Part shown: piece after piece, positions 25,416 to 34,166 of the stretch
Layout: the number at the start of each line of letters is the position of its first letter
Position numbering within the stretch: position 1 is the first letter of the stretch
From: Streptomyces sp. CA-278952
GTDB taxonomy: Bacteria > Actinomycetota > Actinomycetes > Streptomycetales > Streptomycetaceae
Reading direction: 5' to 3'
Assembly: GCF_028747205.1 (NCBI RefSeq)
Contig: NZ_CP112880.1
Coordinates: forward strand, 1,302,001-1,366,000
DNA: 64,000 nucleotides
Made by a program: the position numbers and the translations under genes
The notes under the pieces: generated by a model
Database searches by the model: none
What the model saw: the letters and a program-made list of their open reading frames with translations, nothing else
Told to the model about the DNA's origin: nothing

Positions 25416-26516
25416 ATGAGACTGACCGACATATCGCTTGACTGGCTGCTTCCGGGCGCCGTACTGCTCGTGGGAGTCATGGCGGCGGTGACGGTGGTCG
25501 CACGCGGCAAGCGTGCCGCCGGCAAGGCCGCGGCCGACGACTCCTGGGAACGCAGCGAGGATCGCCGCAGACGCAAGGAAGCGCTGTACGCCACCGCCAG
25601 TTACGTCCTGCTGTTCTGCTGCGCGGCGGTCGCCGCCGCGCTCTCCTTCCACGGGCTCGTCGGCTTCGGCCGGCAGAACCTGAACCTCACCGGAGGCTGG
25701 GAGTATCTGGTCCCGTTCGGACTGGACGGGGCCGCGATGTTCTGTTCGGTGCTGGCCGTACGGGAGGCGAGCCACGGAGACGCGGCGCTCGGCTCCCGGC
25801 TGCTGGTGTGGACCTTCGCCGGGGCCGCCGCCTGGTTCAACTGGGTGCACGCCCCCCGGGGCATGGACCACGCGGGCGCTCCGCACTTCTTCGCGGGGAT
25901 GTCCCTCTCGGCCGCAGTGCTCTTCGACCGCGCGCTGAAGCAGACCCGCCGGGCCGCGCTGCGCGAACAGGGCCTGGTGCCCCGTCCGTTGCCGCAGATC
26001 CGGATCGTCCGCTGGCTGCGGGCACCCAGGGAGACCTTCGGCGCCTGGTCGCTGATGCTCCTGGAGGGCGTCCGCACCCTGGACGAGGCGGTGGACGAGG
26101 TGCGCGAGGACCGCAGGGAGCGTGAGCAGGACCGGCTGCGCCGACGCGACCAGGAGAAGCTGGACCGGGCCCGTATCAAGGCGCTGAACCGTCAGAACCG
26201 GGTCTGGGGACGCGGTGGACGGGTCGACCGGCAGGTGGACGTGCCCGCCATCGCCGCGGCCTCGGGCGGCGCGGCGCCGGCCGTCGCGGAGCCCGCCATA
26301 GCAGAGCCGGGTCAGCTGCCTCTGCGACCCCGGCCATCCCTGCAAGCCGTCGGCCCGAAGCAGCCGGCCGGTTCGAGCTCGAAGAGCCTGGACGCTTCGA
26401 GCCGGGGAAGTGACCCGCGGACCGTCGACCTCACCGCCGAGGACGACACCCAGACACTCCCCCGGCTCGACTCGCTGGAACAGAAACTGAAGGATCTGGA
26501 GCAGCAGTTCGGCTGA
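25416..26516 (+). CDS. DUF2637 (SpdB-like) membrane protein
   Basis: A 366-aa protein. A first membrane segment is at residues 9-28 (WLLPGAVLLVGVMAAVTVV). A DUF2637 domain has helices ASYVLLFCCAAVAAALSFHG, YLVPFGLDGAAMFCSVLAV, LLVWTFAGAAAWFNWVHA and HFFAGMSLSAAVLFDRAL. A highly charged helical region (EVREDRREREQDRLRRRDQ) and a disordered tail with a short C-terminal coiled coil (SLEQKLKDLEQQF) follow. DUF2637 occurs in plasmid spread proteins (SpdB) and in chromosomal Streptomyces genes. No transfer genes are adjacent, so a housekeeping envelope or developmental role is more likely. Confidence 0.8.
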   Translation: MRLTDISLDWLLPGAVLLVGVMAAVTVVARGKRAAGKAAADDSWERSEDRRRRKEALYATASYVLLFCCAAVAAALSFHGLVGFGRQNLNLTGGWEYLVPFGLDGAAMFCSVLAVREASHGDAALGSRLLVWTFAGAAAWFNWVHAPRGMDHAGAPHFFAGMSLSAAVLFDRALKQTRRAALREQGLVPRPLPQIRIVRWLRAPRETFGAWSLMLLEGVRTLDEAVDEVREDRREREQDRLRRRDQEKLDRARIKALNRQNRVWGRGGRVDRQVDVPAIAAASGGAAPAVAEPAIAEPGQLPLRPRPSLQAVGPKQPAGSSSKSLDASSRGSDPRTVDLTAEDDTQTLPRLDSLEQKLKDLEQQFG

Positions 26517-26540
26517 GAGCCCCGCGCGGCGGAGACCCCC

Positions 26541-27005
26541 TCAGGGCCTTCCGCCGTGCAGCTCGAACCAGACGACCTTGCCCAGGGCCTGCGCCTCCAC
26601 GCCCCAGGCGTCGGCCAGGCTCCGGACCAGGATCAGGCCCCTGCCGTGCGTACCGTCGTCGGCGTTCGGTACGTACGGCGCGGGCAGATCCGCCGAGGCG
26701 AAGTCCTGGACCTCCACCCGCAGTCGGGCCGGCGTCGCCGTGGCGGTGACCACGGCCCCGTGCCGGGTGTGGATGAGAGCGTTGGTCACCAGCTCGCTCA
26801 CCAGCAGCTCCGCCGCCTCGGTCCGCTCCTCGTCGGAGCTGTCCCGGAGGAACTCCCTCAGCTCCCGGCGCACTTCACCCACCGCCGACCGTTCGGTGTG
26901 GCCCACCCTGCGGCGCATCCGGGTCGGCGGTGGCGCCTCGCCCGGTCTCCGGCCCCGGGGGCCACGCCCCTCGATGACCGCGGTCCTTCTCTGACGCTTC
27001 GCCAT
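26541..27005 (-). CDS. HATPase-domain anti-sigma-factor-like regulator (RsbW/SpoIIAB type)
   Basis: A 154-aa protein. A basic N-terminus of about 40 residues precedes a GHKL ATPase domain with N-box ELLVSELVTNALIHT and G-boxes THGRGLILVRSLADAWG. Streptomyces encodes dozens of such stand-alone serine-kinase-like proteins; a few are known anti-sigma factors and most are untested. No sigma factor or antagonist gene is adjacent. ATG at 27005 follows GCGGGGGAA; a GTG at 27020 would add five residues. It converges with the DUF2637 gene with 24 bp between stops. Confidence 0.85.
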   Translation of the reverse strand: MAKRQRRTAVIEGRGPRGRRPGEAPPPTRMRRRVGHTERSAVGEVRRELREFLRDSSDEERTEAAELLVSELVTNALIHTRHGAVVTATATPARLRVEVQDFASADLPAPYVPNADDGTHGRGLILVRSLADAWGVEAQALGKVVWFELHGGRP

Positions 27006-27223
27006 TTCCCCCGCCCGCACAGTGCACCGACCTCCTCTGATCCGGCCGCTCGTCGAACAGCCTCACGGGATGCATGCCCCTGTACGTACACGGTCACGCT
27101 TGCCGACTCATCAATAGGTGAACGGTCAGGAGCGGCGAGGGGCGCACGCGACATCCCACCCGCGCACGCCATCACCCCATAGGCGCAGCTCCGGTCAACG
27201 TCCGGCGAACACACCTGAGTTGA

Positions 27224-27251
27224 CCTTGACCCCGGCCTGACGGGGTCAAGG
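27224..27251 (-). terminator. Hairpin terminator of poxB-type gene
   Basis: Perfect 11-bp stem CCTTGACCCCG with a 6-nt loop, 11 bp beyond the PoxB stop. Confidence 0.8.
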
Positions 27252-27262
27252 GCCCGCCGACT

Positions 27263-29005
27263 CTAAGGACGGGGAACGTTGCGGAGGTTGGAGCGGGCCA
27301 TCTGGAGCATCCGGCCCACTCCGCCGTCGAGCACGATCTTGCTCGCGGAGAGCGCGAAGCCGGTGACCATGTCCGCGCTGATCTTCGGCGGGATGGAGAG
27401 CGCGTTCGGGTCGGTGACCACGTCGACGAGCGCGGGGCCCTTGTGCTTGAAGGCGTCCTTGAGCGCGCCCTGCAACTGCTTGGGCTTCTCCACGCGTACG
27501 CCGTAGGCACCGGCCGCGCGGGCGATGGCGGCGTAGTCGGTGTCCGCGTGGCCCGTCCCGTACGACGGCAGCCCCGCCACCAGCATCTCCAACTCGACCA
27601 TGCCGAGGGAGGAGTTGTTGAACAGGACGACCTTCACCGGCAGGTCGTGCTGGACCAGGGTGAGGAAGTCGCCCATCAGCATGGAGAATCCGCCGTCGCC
27701 GGACATCGCGACGACCTGCCGGTTCAGGTCGGTGAACTGGGCGCCGATCGCCTGAGGCAGGGCGTTGGCCATCGAGCCGTGGCTGAACGAACCGATCACC
27801 CGCCGCTTGCCGTTGGGTGTCAGATAGCGGGCGGCCCACACGTTGTTCATGCCGGTGTCGACGGTGAACACGGCGTCCTCGTCGGCCATCTCGTCCAGCA
27901 CGGAGGCGACGTACTCTGGGTGGATCGGGACGTGCTTGTCGACCTTGCGGGTGTAGGCCTTGACCACACCCTCCAGAGCGCTCGCGTGCTTCTTCAGCAT
28001 CCGGTCGAGGAACTTGCGGTCGGACTTGGGCTTCACCCGGGGCGTCAGGCAGCGCAGGGTCTCGCGTACATCGCCCCAGACCGCGAGGTCGAGCTTGGAG
28101 CGGCGGCCGAGGTGCTCGGGGCGCACATCGACCTGGACGATCTTCACATCGTCCGGGAGGAAGGCGTTGTACGGGAAGTCCGTACCGAGCAGGATGAGCA
28201 GGTCGCACTCGTGCGTCGCCTCGTACGCGGCGCCGTAGCCGAGCAGCCCGCTCATCCCGACGTCGTACGGGTTGTCGTACTGGATCCACTCCTTGCCGCG
28301 CAGCGCGTGCCCGACCGGGGACTTGATCTTCTCGGCGAACTCCATGACCTCGGCGTGCGCCCCGGCCGTGCCGCTGCCGCAGAACAGCGTCACCCGTTTG
28401 GCCTCGTCCACCATGCGGCAGAGCTTGTCGATCTCCTCGTCGCCGGGCCGTACGGTCGGCCGCGCGGTGACGAGGGCGTGCTCGATGCTCTTCTCGGGGG
28501 CGGGCTCGGAAGCGATGTCGCCCGGCATCGAGACGACGCTGACGCCGCCGCGCCCGATGGCGTGCTGGATCGCCGTCTGGAGCAGCCTCGGCATCTGCTC
28601 CGGGTTGGAGATCATCTCGTTGTAGTGGCTGCACTCCTGGAACAGCAGCTCCGGATGGGTTGCCTGGAAGTAGCCGAGACCGATCTCGCTGGAGGGGATG
28701 TGCGAGGCGAGGGCCAGCACCGGGGCCATTGAGCGGTGCGCGTCGTACAGGCCGTTGATGAGGTGCAGGTTCCCCGGTCCGCAGGAGCCGGCGCAGGCCG
28801 CGAGCTCGCCGGTGACCTGCGCTTCCGCCCCGGCCGCGAAGGCGGCGGTCTCCTCGTGGCGGACGGGGATCCAGTCGACGGCCGGGTTACGCCGGATGGC
28901 GTCCACGACGGGGTTCAGGCTGTCGCCGACGACGCCGTACAGGCGTTTGACGCCTGCCCTGGCGAGGATGTCGACGAACTGCTCCGCCACGTTCTGCTTG
29001 GCCAT
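27263..29005 (-). CDS. poxB: Pyruvate dehydrogenase (quinone)/PoxB-like ThDP enzyme
   Basis: A 580-aa thiamine-diphosphate enzyme of the pyruvate oxidase branch. Glu51 (VRHEETAAFAAGAEAQ) is the cofactor-activating residue; the central domain has VTLFCGSGTAGA and LLILLGTDFPYNAFLP; the ThDP/Mg motif is MSGDGGFSMLMGDF ending in VVLFNNSS. PoxB decarboxylates pyruvate to acetate and CO2, passing electrons via FAD to quinone at the membrane. Length and QNVAEQFVDILARAGVKRLYG at the N-terminus fit PoxB rather than acetolactate synthase. ATG at 29005 follows AAGGAAAGGG. It is monocistronic with its own terminator. Confidence 0.9.
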   Translation of the reverse strand: MAKQNVAEQFVDILARAGVKRLYGVVGDSLNPVVDAIRRNPAVDWIPVRHEETAAFAAGAEAQVTGELAACAGSCGPGNLHLINGLYDAHRSMAPVLALASHIPSSEIGLGYFQATHPELLFQECSHYNEMISNPEQMPRLLQTAIQHAIGRGGVSVVSMPGDIASEPAPEKSIEHALVTARPTVRPGDEEIDKLCRMVDEAKRVTLFCGSGTAGAHAEVMEFAEKIKSPVGHALRGKEWIQYDNPYDVGMSGLLGYGAAYEATHECDLLILLGTDFPYNAFLPDDVKIVQVDVRPEHLGRRSKLDLAVWGDVRETLRCLTPRVKPKSDRKFLDRMLKKHASALEGVVKAYTRKVDKHVPIHPEYVASVLDEMADEDAVFTVDTGMNNVWAARYLTPNGKRRVIGSFSHGSMANALPQAIGAQFTDLNRQVVAMSGDGGFSMLMGDFLTLVQHDLPVKVVLFNNSSLGMVELEMLVAGLPSYGTGHADTDYAAIARAAGAYGVRVEKPKQLQGALKDAFKHKGPALVDVVTDPNALSIPPKISADMVTGFALSASKIVLDGGVGRMLQMARSNLRNVPRP

Positions 29006-29117
29006 GGGTGCGCACCCTTTCCTTGCCCGTGCTCCGTGCACTTCGGTTGTCCGGACTCCGGGGCCCGAAACACCGTTGCGCCGGGCTCCGGGATCCATCA
29101 ACCCACGGGGTGCGCGG

Positions 29118-30728
29118 TTACGCCTCCCAGACCGCGGCGCAGGTGCGGTCGTCGGCGTACCCCTTGATCCGGAGCTGGGTGTCGGCGAGGAAGGCGGGCA
29201 GTCCGGGCGGTCCGGCGGTCCCCCAGCGCTCGGCGAGCTCGCCGGGGAGCGCCGGCTCGCCGCGCATCGGCTCGGCGAGTCCGTTGCTGCACAGCAGCAG
29301 CGTGTCGCCGGGGCGCGCCACGGAGGCCCGGAAGCGGAAGGGCTCGGCAGGCCGCCGGACGGGGCCGTCGGCGGACGGGGACGGCGGTGCGGCGATCTGG
29401 AGATCCATGGTCAGCCGGTCCCCGTCCGGGCCCTCCTCCTGCTCGTCACCCGCCGGCGGGCCGCCGCCCTCCGGGACGTGGGGCTCCAGGTCCTGCCAGC
29501 GTCCGTCGCGGAGGCGGAAGAGGCCGCCGCTGCCGACGCCGAAGAAGACCCGGGTGCGGCAGTCGGGATCGGCGGACAGCAGGAGGCACCGGAGGCTCGC
29601 GGTGTACGCGTCCGGTGCCACGCCGAGTTCGGCTGCGCGGGCGCGCAGCTTGCCGTACGTACGGTCGGTGAGCCGGTGCAGCCCGGCCTTCAGGTCGTCC
29701 CGGCGGCCCGCTCTTATGTCCTCGGAGAGCCGGATGTGGCTGCGGGCGACGGCACCGCCGATCCAGCGGCAGGCGTCGGCTGCGGCGAGGTGCGCCGCTT
29801 CGCCGGCCCGGTTGCCGCCGGCCACGGCGACGAGGACGAGGGCGCTCTCGGCCGCCCCGAAGCGGGCGGTGAGCAGCCCGTCGCGCCGGGGTTCCCCGCG
29901 GAAGCGGGCGGAGTCACCGCGTACGGAGGCGGTGCGCAGGGTGTACGTCCCGTACCGCGCGCCGTCCAGGACGGTGTCGGGGGCGAGGCCGTCCAGATTC
30001 TCCGAAGTGGCGGGGGGCAGGGCGGCGGGCTCGGCGTCATAGGTGGGCGGCCGGTCCCCGAGGTGCCCGACGGAGGGACGGACGTCGGCCGCTTCGTCGT
30101 CGGCGGGGTCCGGCGGAAGCGCGTGCAGGGCGCTGGGGTCGGGCGCGGGCGCTTCCGGCACGCGCGGTGCGGCGAACGTCCGGGGCCACGGCTGCCCGGC
30201 GGGCGCCTCCCAGGGGGCGGGAAAGACGGTGGTGCGGGGAGCGACCGGCTCGGGCTCCGGCTGCCGGTCGCGCTTCGCATACGGCTCCCAGGCCGACCGG
30301 GGGTCGGGCATAGGCTCCGGAGCCGCTTCAGGATCCGGGGCGGGGTCCGGCGACGGCTCCCGCCGCGGCGCCACGGACCGGCTCCGCTCGGGCGGCTGCC
30401 GGTACGCGTCCGCGTACGGGTCCTCGTGGCGGTCCGCGTACGGGTCCTCGTAGCAGTCCGCGTCAGGTTCCTCGTAGCGGTCGGCGTAGGGGTCCTCGTA
30501 CACGTCGCCGCCGTACGGGTCCCGGACGGTCTCGCCCACGGTGTCCCGGTGGTCGCCCGCCGGGCTGCTCACCGGGCTGCTCACCGTGTCCGACACGGAG
30601 TCGAAGCGGTCGTCGAGGCTGTCGGCCGCACGGCCGGGACCGGTGTCGTGCGCGGTCTCGTCGTACAGCTTGCGCCACCAGTCGTCCTCGTGGGCGGCGG
30701 GCTTCTCCCCCTGCTGACTCATGCCCAT
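29118..30728 (-). CDS. PP2C-like protein with degenerate metal site and DPYAD-repeat N-terminus
   Basis: A 536-aa protein. The first 250 residues are acidic, Pro-rich and probably disordered, with repeats such as YEDPYADR and HEDPYADA near residues 77-108. The last 280 resemble a PPM/PP2C phosphatase (GDSARFRGEPRRDG, VLVAVAGGNRAGEAAHLAA, TASLRCLLLSADP, GDTLLLCSNGLAEP, YADDRTCAAVW). The canonical DGMGG Asp is replaced (AVAGGN) and the SDGL Asp is Asn (SNGL). Two metal ligands thus appear lost while the terminal DDRT Asp remains, so it may be a pseudophosphatase or binding module. The ATG at 30728 (or 30722) follows GGTGGA. Confidence 0.8.
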   Translation of the reverse strand: MGMSQQGEKPAAHEDDWWRKLYDETAHDTGPGRAADSLDDRFDSVSDTVSSPVSSPAGDHRDTVGETVRDPYGGDVYEDPYADRYEEPDADCYEDPYADRHEDPYADAYRQPPERSRSVAPRREPSPDPAPDPEAAPEPMPDPRSAWEPYAKRDRQPEPEPVAPRTTVFPAPWEAPAGQPWPRTFAAPRVPEAPAPDPSALHALPPDPADDEAADVRPSVGHLGDRPPTYDAEPAALPPATSENLDGLAPDTVLDGARYGTYTLRTASVRGDSARFRGEPRRDGLLTARFGAAESALVLVAVAGGNRAGEAAHLAAADACRWIGGAVARSHIRLSEDIRAGRRDDLKAGLHRLTDRTYGKLRARAAELGVAPDAYTASLRCLLLSADPDCRTRVFFGVGSGGLFRLRDGRWQDLEPHVPEGGGPPAGDEQEEGPDGDRLTMDLQIAAPPSPSADGPVRRPAEPFRFRASVARPGDTLLLCSNGLAEPMRGEPALPGELAERWGTAGPPGLPAFLADTQLRIKGYADDRTCAAVWEA

Positions 30729-30787
30729 ATTGTCCACCGCGAAGGCGGCCCGAAAACAGGACATCGGGAAAATGTGGCGCGCACATG

Positions 30788-30835
30788 GGTCCGCCGGGCG
30801 GCCCCACCCCCCACGGGAAGGACGCCCGGCGGACC
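30788..30835. repeat. 13-bp perfect inverted repeat in divergent intergenic region
   Basis: GGTCCGCCGGGCG and its complement flank a 22-bp spacer. It lies in the 395-bp region between the PP2C-like gene and the TrmB/LuxR-type regulator, both transcribed away from it. A 12-bp palindrome GATCGGCCGATC follows at 30877-30888. No ORF with a ribosome site was found in the rest of this region. Confidence 0.65.
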
Positions 30836-31123
30836 GGTCGGAGTGAGCGGCGTCCCGGCGTTACGGCCGTTCGTACGATCGGCCGATCACCGGTTCAACC
30901 GATATCGGGCGCATCGCTCTCCCCAGGTCAATCCGGAACGAAGCATCCCAAGGGGCCGCATCCCGGAGGTCGTTGGTGCTGCTGTGGCGTCACACTGGCA
31001 GAGGGGCCGGGGGTACAGGGGATGATGTGGGCGGCGGGTTTACGCCGTGGCCTCTTCCCGCCACCCGGGACCCGTCGCAGGGGCGCCTCGATGCGCGATC
31101 ACCACACCCGGGGAGGTCGGAGA

Positions 31124-32116
31124 ATGCTGGGGGCCATAGGTCTCGACGAGAGACAGGAAACCGCGTACCGCGCGCTCGTCGCGGCGGGAGCCGCGGAGCT
31201 CGCCGATCTCGCGCACCGGCTGGCGCTGCCCGAGGCGGACACCGAACGGGTGCTGCGGCGGCTGGAGCAGCAGGGCCTGGCCGCACAGTCCTCGGCCCGG
31301 CCGGGCCGCTGGGTGGCGGCGCCGCCCGGTGTGGCGCTCGGCGCGCTGCTGATCCAGCAGCGGCACGAGCTGGAGCAGGCGGAGCTGGCGTCCGCGCTGC
31401 TCGCCGAGGAGTACCGGGCCGAGGCGAGCGAACCGGCGGTGCACGACCTGGTGGAGGTGGTGACGGGGGCGAGCGCCGTCGCCCAGCGCTTCCACCAGCT
31501 GCAACTGGGAGCGGTGTCGGAGGTGTGCGCCCTGGTGACGGGCAAGCCGATCGCGGTGACCGGTATGGAGAACGAGTCCGAGGAGCGGGCGACGTCGCGC
31601 GGGGTGAGCTACCGGGTGGTGGTCGAGCGTGAGGTGCTGTCGACACGGTTCGGGATCCTGGAGCTGTCGGCGGCGCTGAGCCGGGACGAACAGTGCCGGG
31701 TGGTGGACCGGGTGCCGACGAAGCTGGTGGTGGCCGACGGGAGCCTCGCGATGGTCCCGCTGACCGCTCGGGGCGCGGAGCCCGCCGCTCTGGTCGTGCA
31801 CGCCAGCGGTCTGCTGGAGTCGCTGATGGGCCTCTTCGAGGCGGTGTGGCGGGAGGCGATGCCGCTGCGGCTGGGCGAGGGCGGCGGCGGGGTGCGGGAG
31901 GACGGGGTCGGGCCGGATCCGACGGATCTGGAGATCCTGTCGTTGCTGCTGGCGGGGCTGACGGACGCCAGCGTGGCCAAGCAGCTGGACCTGGGGCTGC
32001 GGACCGTGCAGCGCCGTGTCAAGGGCCTGATGGAGCTGACGGGGGTCTCGACGCGGCTCCAGCTGGGCTGGCATGCGTACGAGCGTGGCTGGGTGGCCCG
32101 TACCGAGTCGGCCTGA
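31124..32116 (+). CDS. TrmB-like/LuxR-HTH transcriptional regulator
   Basis: A 330-aa regulator. The N-terminus is a TrmB-type winged helix (LDERQETAYRALVAAGAAELADL, ERVLRRLEQQGLAAQS). A middle PLD-like/TrmB effector region follows (EVCALVTGKPIAVTG, VVVEREVLSTRFGILE, VPTKLVVADGSLAMVPL). The C-terminus is a LuxR-type HTH (EILSLLLAGLTDASVAKQLDLGL...TVQRRVKGLMELTGV). Streptomyces encodes many regulators of this two-HTH design; ligand and targets are unknown. ATG at 31124 is chosen because GGGGAGGTCGGAGA precedes it; an in-frame ATG at 31091 lacks a good site. Confidence 0.83.
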   Translation: MLGAIGLDERQETAYRALVAAGAAELADLAHRLALPEADTERVLRRLEQQGLAAQSSARPGRWVAAPPGVALGALLIQQRHELEQAELASALLAEEYRAEASEPAVHDLVEVVTGASAVAQRFHQLQLGAVSEVCALVTGKPIAVTGMENESEERATSRGVSYRVVVEREVLSTRFGILELSAALSRDEQCRVVDRVPTKLVVADGSLAMVPLTARGAEPAALVVHASGLLESLMGLFEAVWREAMPLRLGEGGGGVREDGVGPDPTDLEILSLLLAGLTDASVAKQLDLGLRTVQRRVKGLMELTGVSTRLQLGWHAYERGWVARTESA

Positions 32117-32196
32117 GGCCGCGTCCACGCAGGTCGCCGCAGGTGGCCGGGGTCCGCTGACGGGCGGAGCGGGGCACTCTCCGGCAGGCTGGTCGG

Positions 32197-32679
32197 ATGG
32201 GAGTGTGGCAGCTCGTCGCCGTGGGCCTGGTCATGCTGCTGGGCCTGGTCGGGGTGCTGGTGCCGGGCGTGCCGGGTCAGGCGATCGTCTGGGCGGCGGT
32301 GCTGTGGTGGGCGCTGACGGACATGACGCCGGCCGCCTGGGGCGTCCTGATCGGCGCGACGGCGCTGATGCTGCTGAACCAGGCCCTCAAACCGCTGCTG
32401 CCACCGCGCCGCCCGGGCGAGTCGGGGGCGCCTCGCCGGACCTTGGTGATCGGCGGGGTCGCCGGGATCGTGGGCTTCTTCGTCGTGCCCGTGGTCGGCG
32501 GGATCCTCGGGTACGTGGGGGCCATCTTCGGCGCCGAGCGGCTGCGGCTGGGGAGCCGCGGCGCGGGCTGGGCGTCGGTGCGCTCGGTCATGCGGGCGAC
32601 GGGCTACGCGGTGCTGGTGGAGCTGTTCTGCTGTCTGCTGGTGGCGGGCGCCTGGCTGGGCGCGGTGCTCTGGGGCTGA
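32197..32679 (+). CDS. DUF456-family membrane protein
   Basis: A 160-aa protein with about four membrane segments (LVAVGLVMLLGLVGVLVPGV, AIVWAAVLWWALTDM, LVIGGVAGIVGFFVVPVVGG, VLVELFCCLLVAGAWLGAVL) and the Gly-rich GFFVVPVVGGILGYVGAIFGAE stretch (in pieces) of DUF456. The function is unknown. ATG at 32197 has no strong ribosome site. Its stop codon lies inside the left arm of the hairpin shared with the convergent Ada-AlkA gene. Confidence 0.85.
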   Translation: MGVWQLVAVGLVMLLGLVGVLVPGVPGQAIVWAAVLWWALTDMTPAAWGVLIGATALMLLNQALKPLLPPRRPGESGAPRRTLVIGGVAGIVGFFVVPVVGGILGYVGAIFGAERLRLGSRGAGWASVRSVMRATGYAVLVELFCCLLVAGAWLGAVLWG

Positions 32680-32714
32680 CCGGAGCGCCCCGGAGCGCCC
32701 CGCCCCGGTCAGCC
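32674..32714. terminator. Bidirectional terminator containing both stop codons
   Basis: Arms GGCTGACCGG (32674-32683) and CCGGTCAGCC (32705-32714) with a 21-nt loop. The TGA of DUF456 and the TGA of the convergent alkA-like gene each fall in one arm. Confidence 0.75.
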
Positions 32715-34094
32715 GGGTTCCGCCGCCCCCGCTCCCGCCGCTTCCGCTTCCAGATGACGTACCGCGTAGGAGCGCCAGGGCCGCCACCGCTCCGCGCCCG
32801 GCGTCCCGTACGGGTCCACGTCGGGGTCGCCGAGCGCCCGCATCCGGATCAGGGCGGCGGTGCGGCGGCCGATCCCGGGCAGCGTCAGCAGCGCCCGTTC
32901 CGCCTCGTCACGGTCGGCCCCGGCGTCCAGCCGCAGCCCGCCGTCGGCGAGCGCGGCGGCCAGGGCGGCGAGGGCCGGGTCCTCGGCGGAACCGGCGAGC
33001 ACGTCCGGCTCCGGGAACACGTGGGTGAGCCCGCCGCACGGCACGTCCAGCGCCTTCCCGTACCGCTCGACCAGCTCCCCGGCGGCCTCGCGTCCCACCA
33101 GGGTCCGCACCGCGGCCTCCTCCGGGTCGGCCGCGCCCGGCGACCGCAGCCCGGGGCGGGCGGCGACCAGCGGGGCGAGCCGGGGGTCGGCGGCCAGCGC
33201 CTCGTCCACGGCGTGCGGGTCGGCGTCCAGGTCGAACAGGCGGCGCACCCGCTGGACGGCGGTGGTCAGGTCGCGGAGGTCGGTGAGCTGGATGCGGGCC
33301 TCCAGCCAGGGGCCGCCGGGCGAGGCCTCGTCGACCGCGACGAGCCCGGCCCCGTACGGCAGTCGCAGGGTGCGCCGGTAGACGCGGCGGCCGGGCGGGC
33401 CCGTCACCTCCTCGACCCGGGCGACCGCTCCCGCGGCCAGCAGGTCGAAGAGGGCGGCGGTGGCGTACGGACCCCGGTGGGCGAGCCGCAGCGGGATTCC
33501 GGCCCTGGTCCCCTCGCGGCGTCCGCCGCCGAGTCCCGTACCGGCCTCGGCGCGCAGGGCGCTCGGCGTGCGGGCGTAGATCTGCCGGACGGTGTCGTTG
33601 AACTGCCGGACGCTGGCGAACCCCGCGGCGAAGGCGATCTCCGTGACCGGCAGCCCGGTGGTCTGGAGGAGGACCCGGGCGGTGTGGGAGCGCTGGGCGC
33701 GGGCGAGCGCGACGGGTCCCGCGCCCAGCTCGGCGTTGAGCTGGCGCTGGACCTGCCGGGCGCTGTAGCCGAGCCGCCCGGCGAGTCCGGGGACGCCCTC
33801 GCGGTCCACCACGCCGTCGCCGATCAGGCGCATGGCCCGGCCGACGACGTCCGCGCGGACGTTCCACTCGGCGGAGCCGGGCACGGCGTCCGGCCGGCAG
33901 CGGCGGCAGGCCCGGAAGCCGCCGGCCTGGGCCGCCGCCGCGGTGGGGTAGAAGCGCACGTTGGCGCGTTTGGGCGTGACGGCGGGGCAGCTCGGCCGGC
34001 AGTAGATGCCGGTGGTCGCGACGGCGAAGAAGAAGGCGCCGTCGAACCGCGCGTCGCGGCTGCTGACCGCCTCGTACCTGGTCCGTTCGTCCAT
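32709..34094 (-). CDS. Ada regulator-AlkA glycosylase fusion (DNA alkylation repair)
   Basis: A 461-aa protein. Residues 1-75 are the Ada zinc domain with four Cys (Cys32 and Cys36 in IYCRPSC, Cys63 and Cys66 in ACRRC), one of which would accept methyl groups from phosphotriesters. Residues 80-175 are an AraC-type HTH (GVPGLAGRLGYSARQVQRQL, PVTEIAFAAGFASVRQFNDT). Residues 190-450 are an AlkA N-terminal plus HhH-GPD glycosylase domain (ARIQLTDLRDLT, LLTLPGIGRRTAALIRMR, DPDVDPYG with the catalytic Asp region). It senses methylation damage and excises 3-methyladenine-type bases. A separate methyltransferase gene is not nearby. ATG at 34094. Confidence 0.92.
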   Translation of the reverse strand: MDERTRYEAVSSRDARFDGAFFFAVATTGIYCRPSCPAVTPKRANVRFYPTAAAAQAGGFRACRRCRPDAVPGSAEWNVRADVVGRAMRLIGDGVVDREGVPGLAGRLGYSARQVQRQLNAELGAGPVALARAQRSHTARVLLQTTGLPVTEIAFAAGFASVRQFNDTVRQIYARTPSALRAEAGTGLGGGRREGTRAGIPLRLAHRGPYATAALFDLLAAGAVARVEEVTGPPGRRVYRRTLRLPYGAGLVAVDEASPGGPWLEARIQLTDLRDLTTAVQRVRRLFDLDADPHAVDEALAADPRLAPLVAARPGLRSPGAADPEEAAVRTLVGREAAGELVERYGKALDVPCGGLTHVFPEPDVLAGSAEDPALAALAAALADGGLRLDAGADRDEAERALLTLPGIGRRTAALIRMRALGDPDVDPYGTPGAERWRPWRSYAVRHLEAEAAGAGAAEPG

Positions 34095-34166
34095 CACACC
34101 GTCCAGTGTGCGGCAGCCGGGGCCGCCGCACTCGCGGTTTTCGGACGTCGAACCGGTCGCTCCGGG

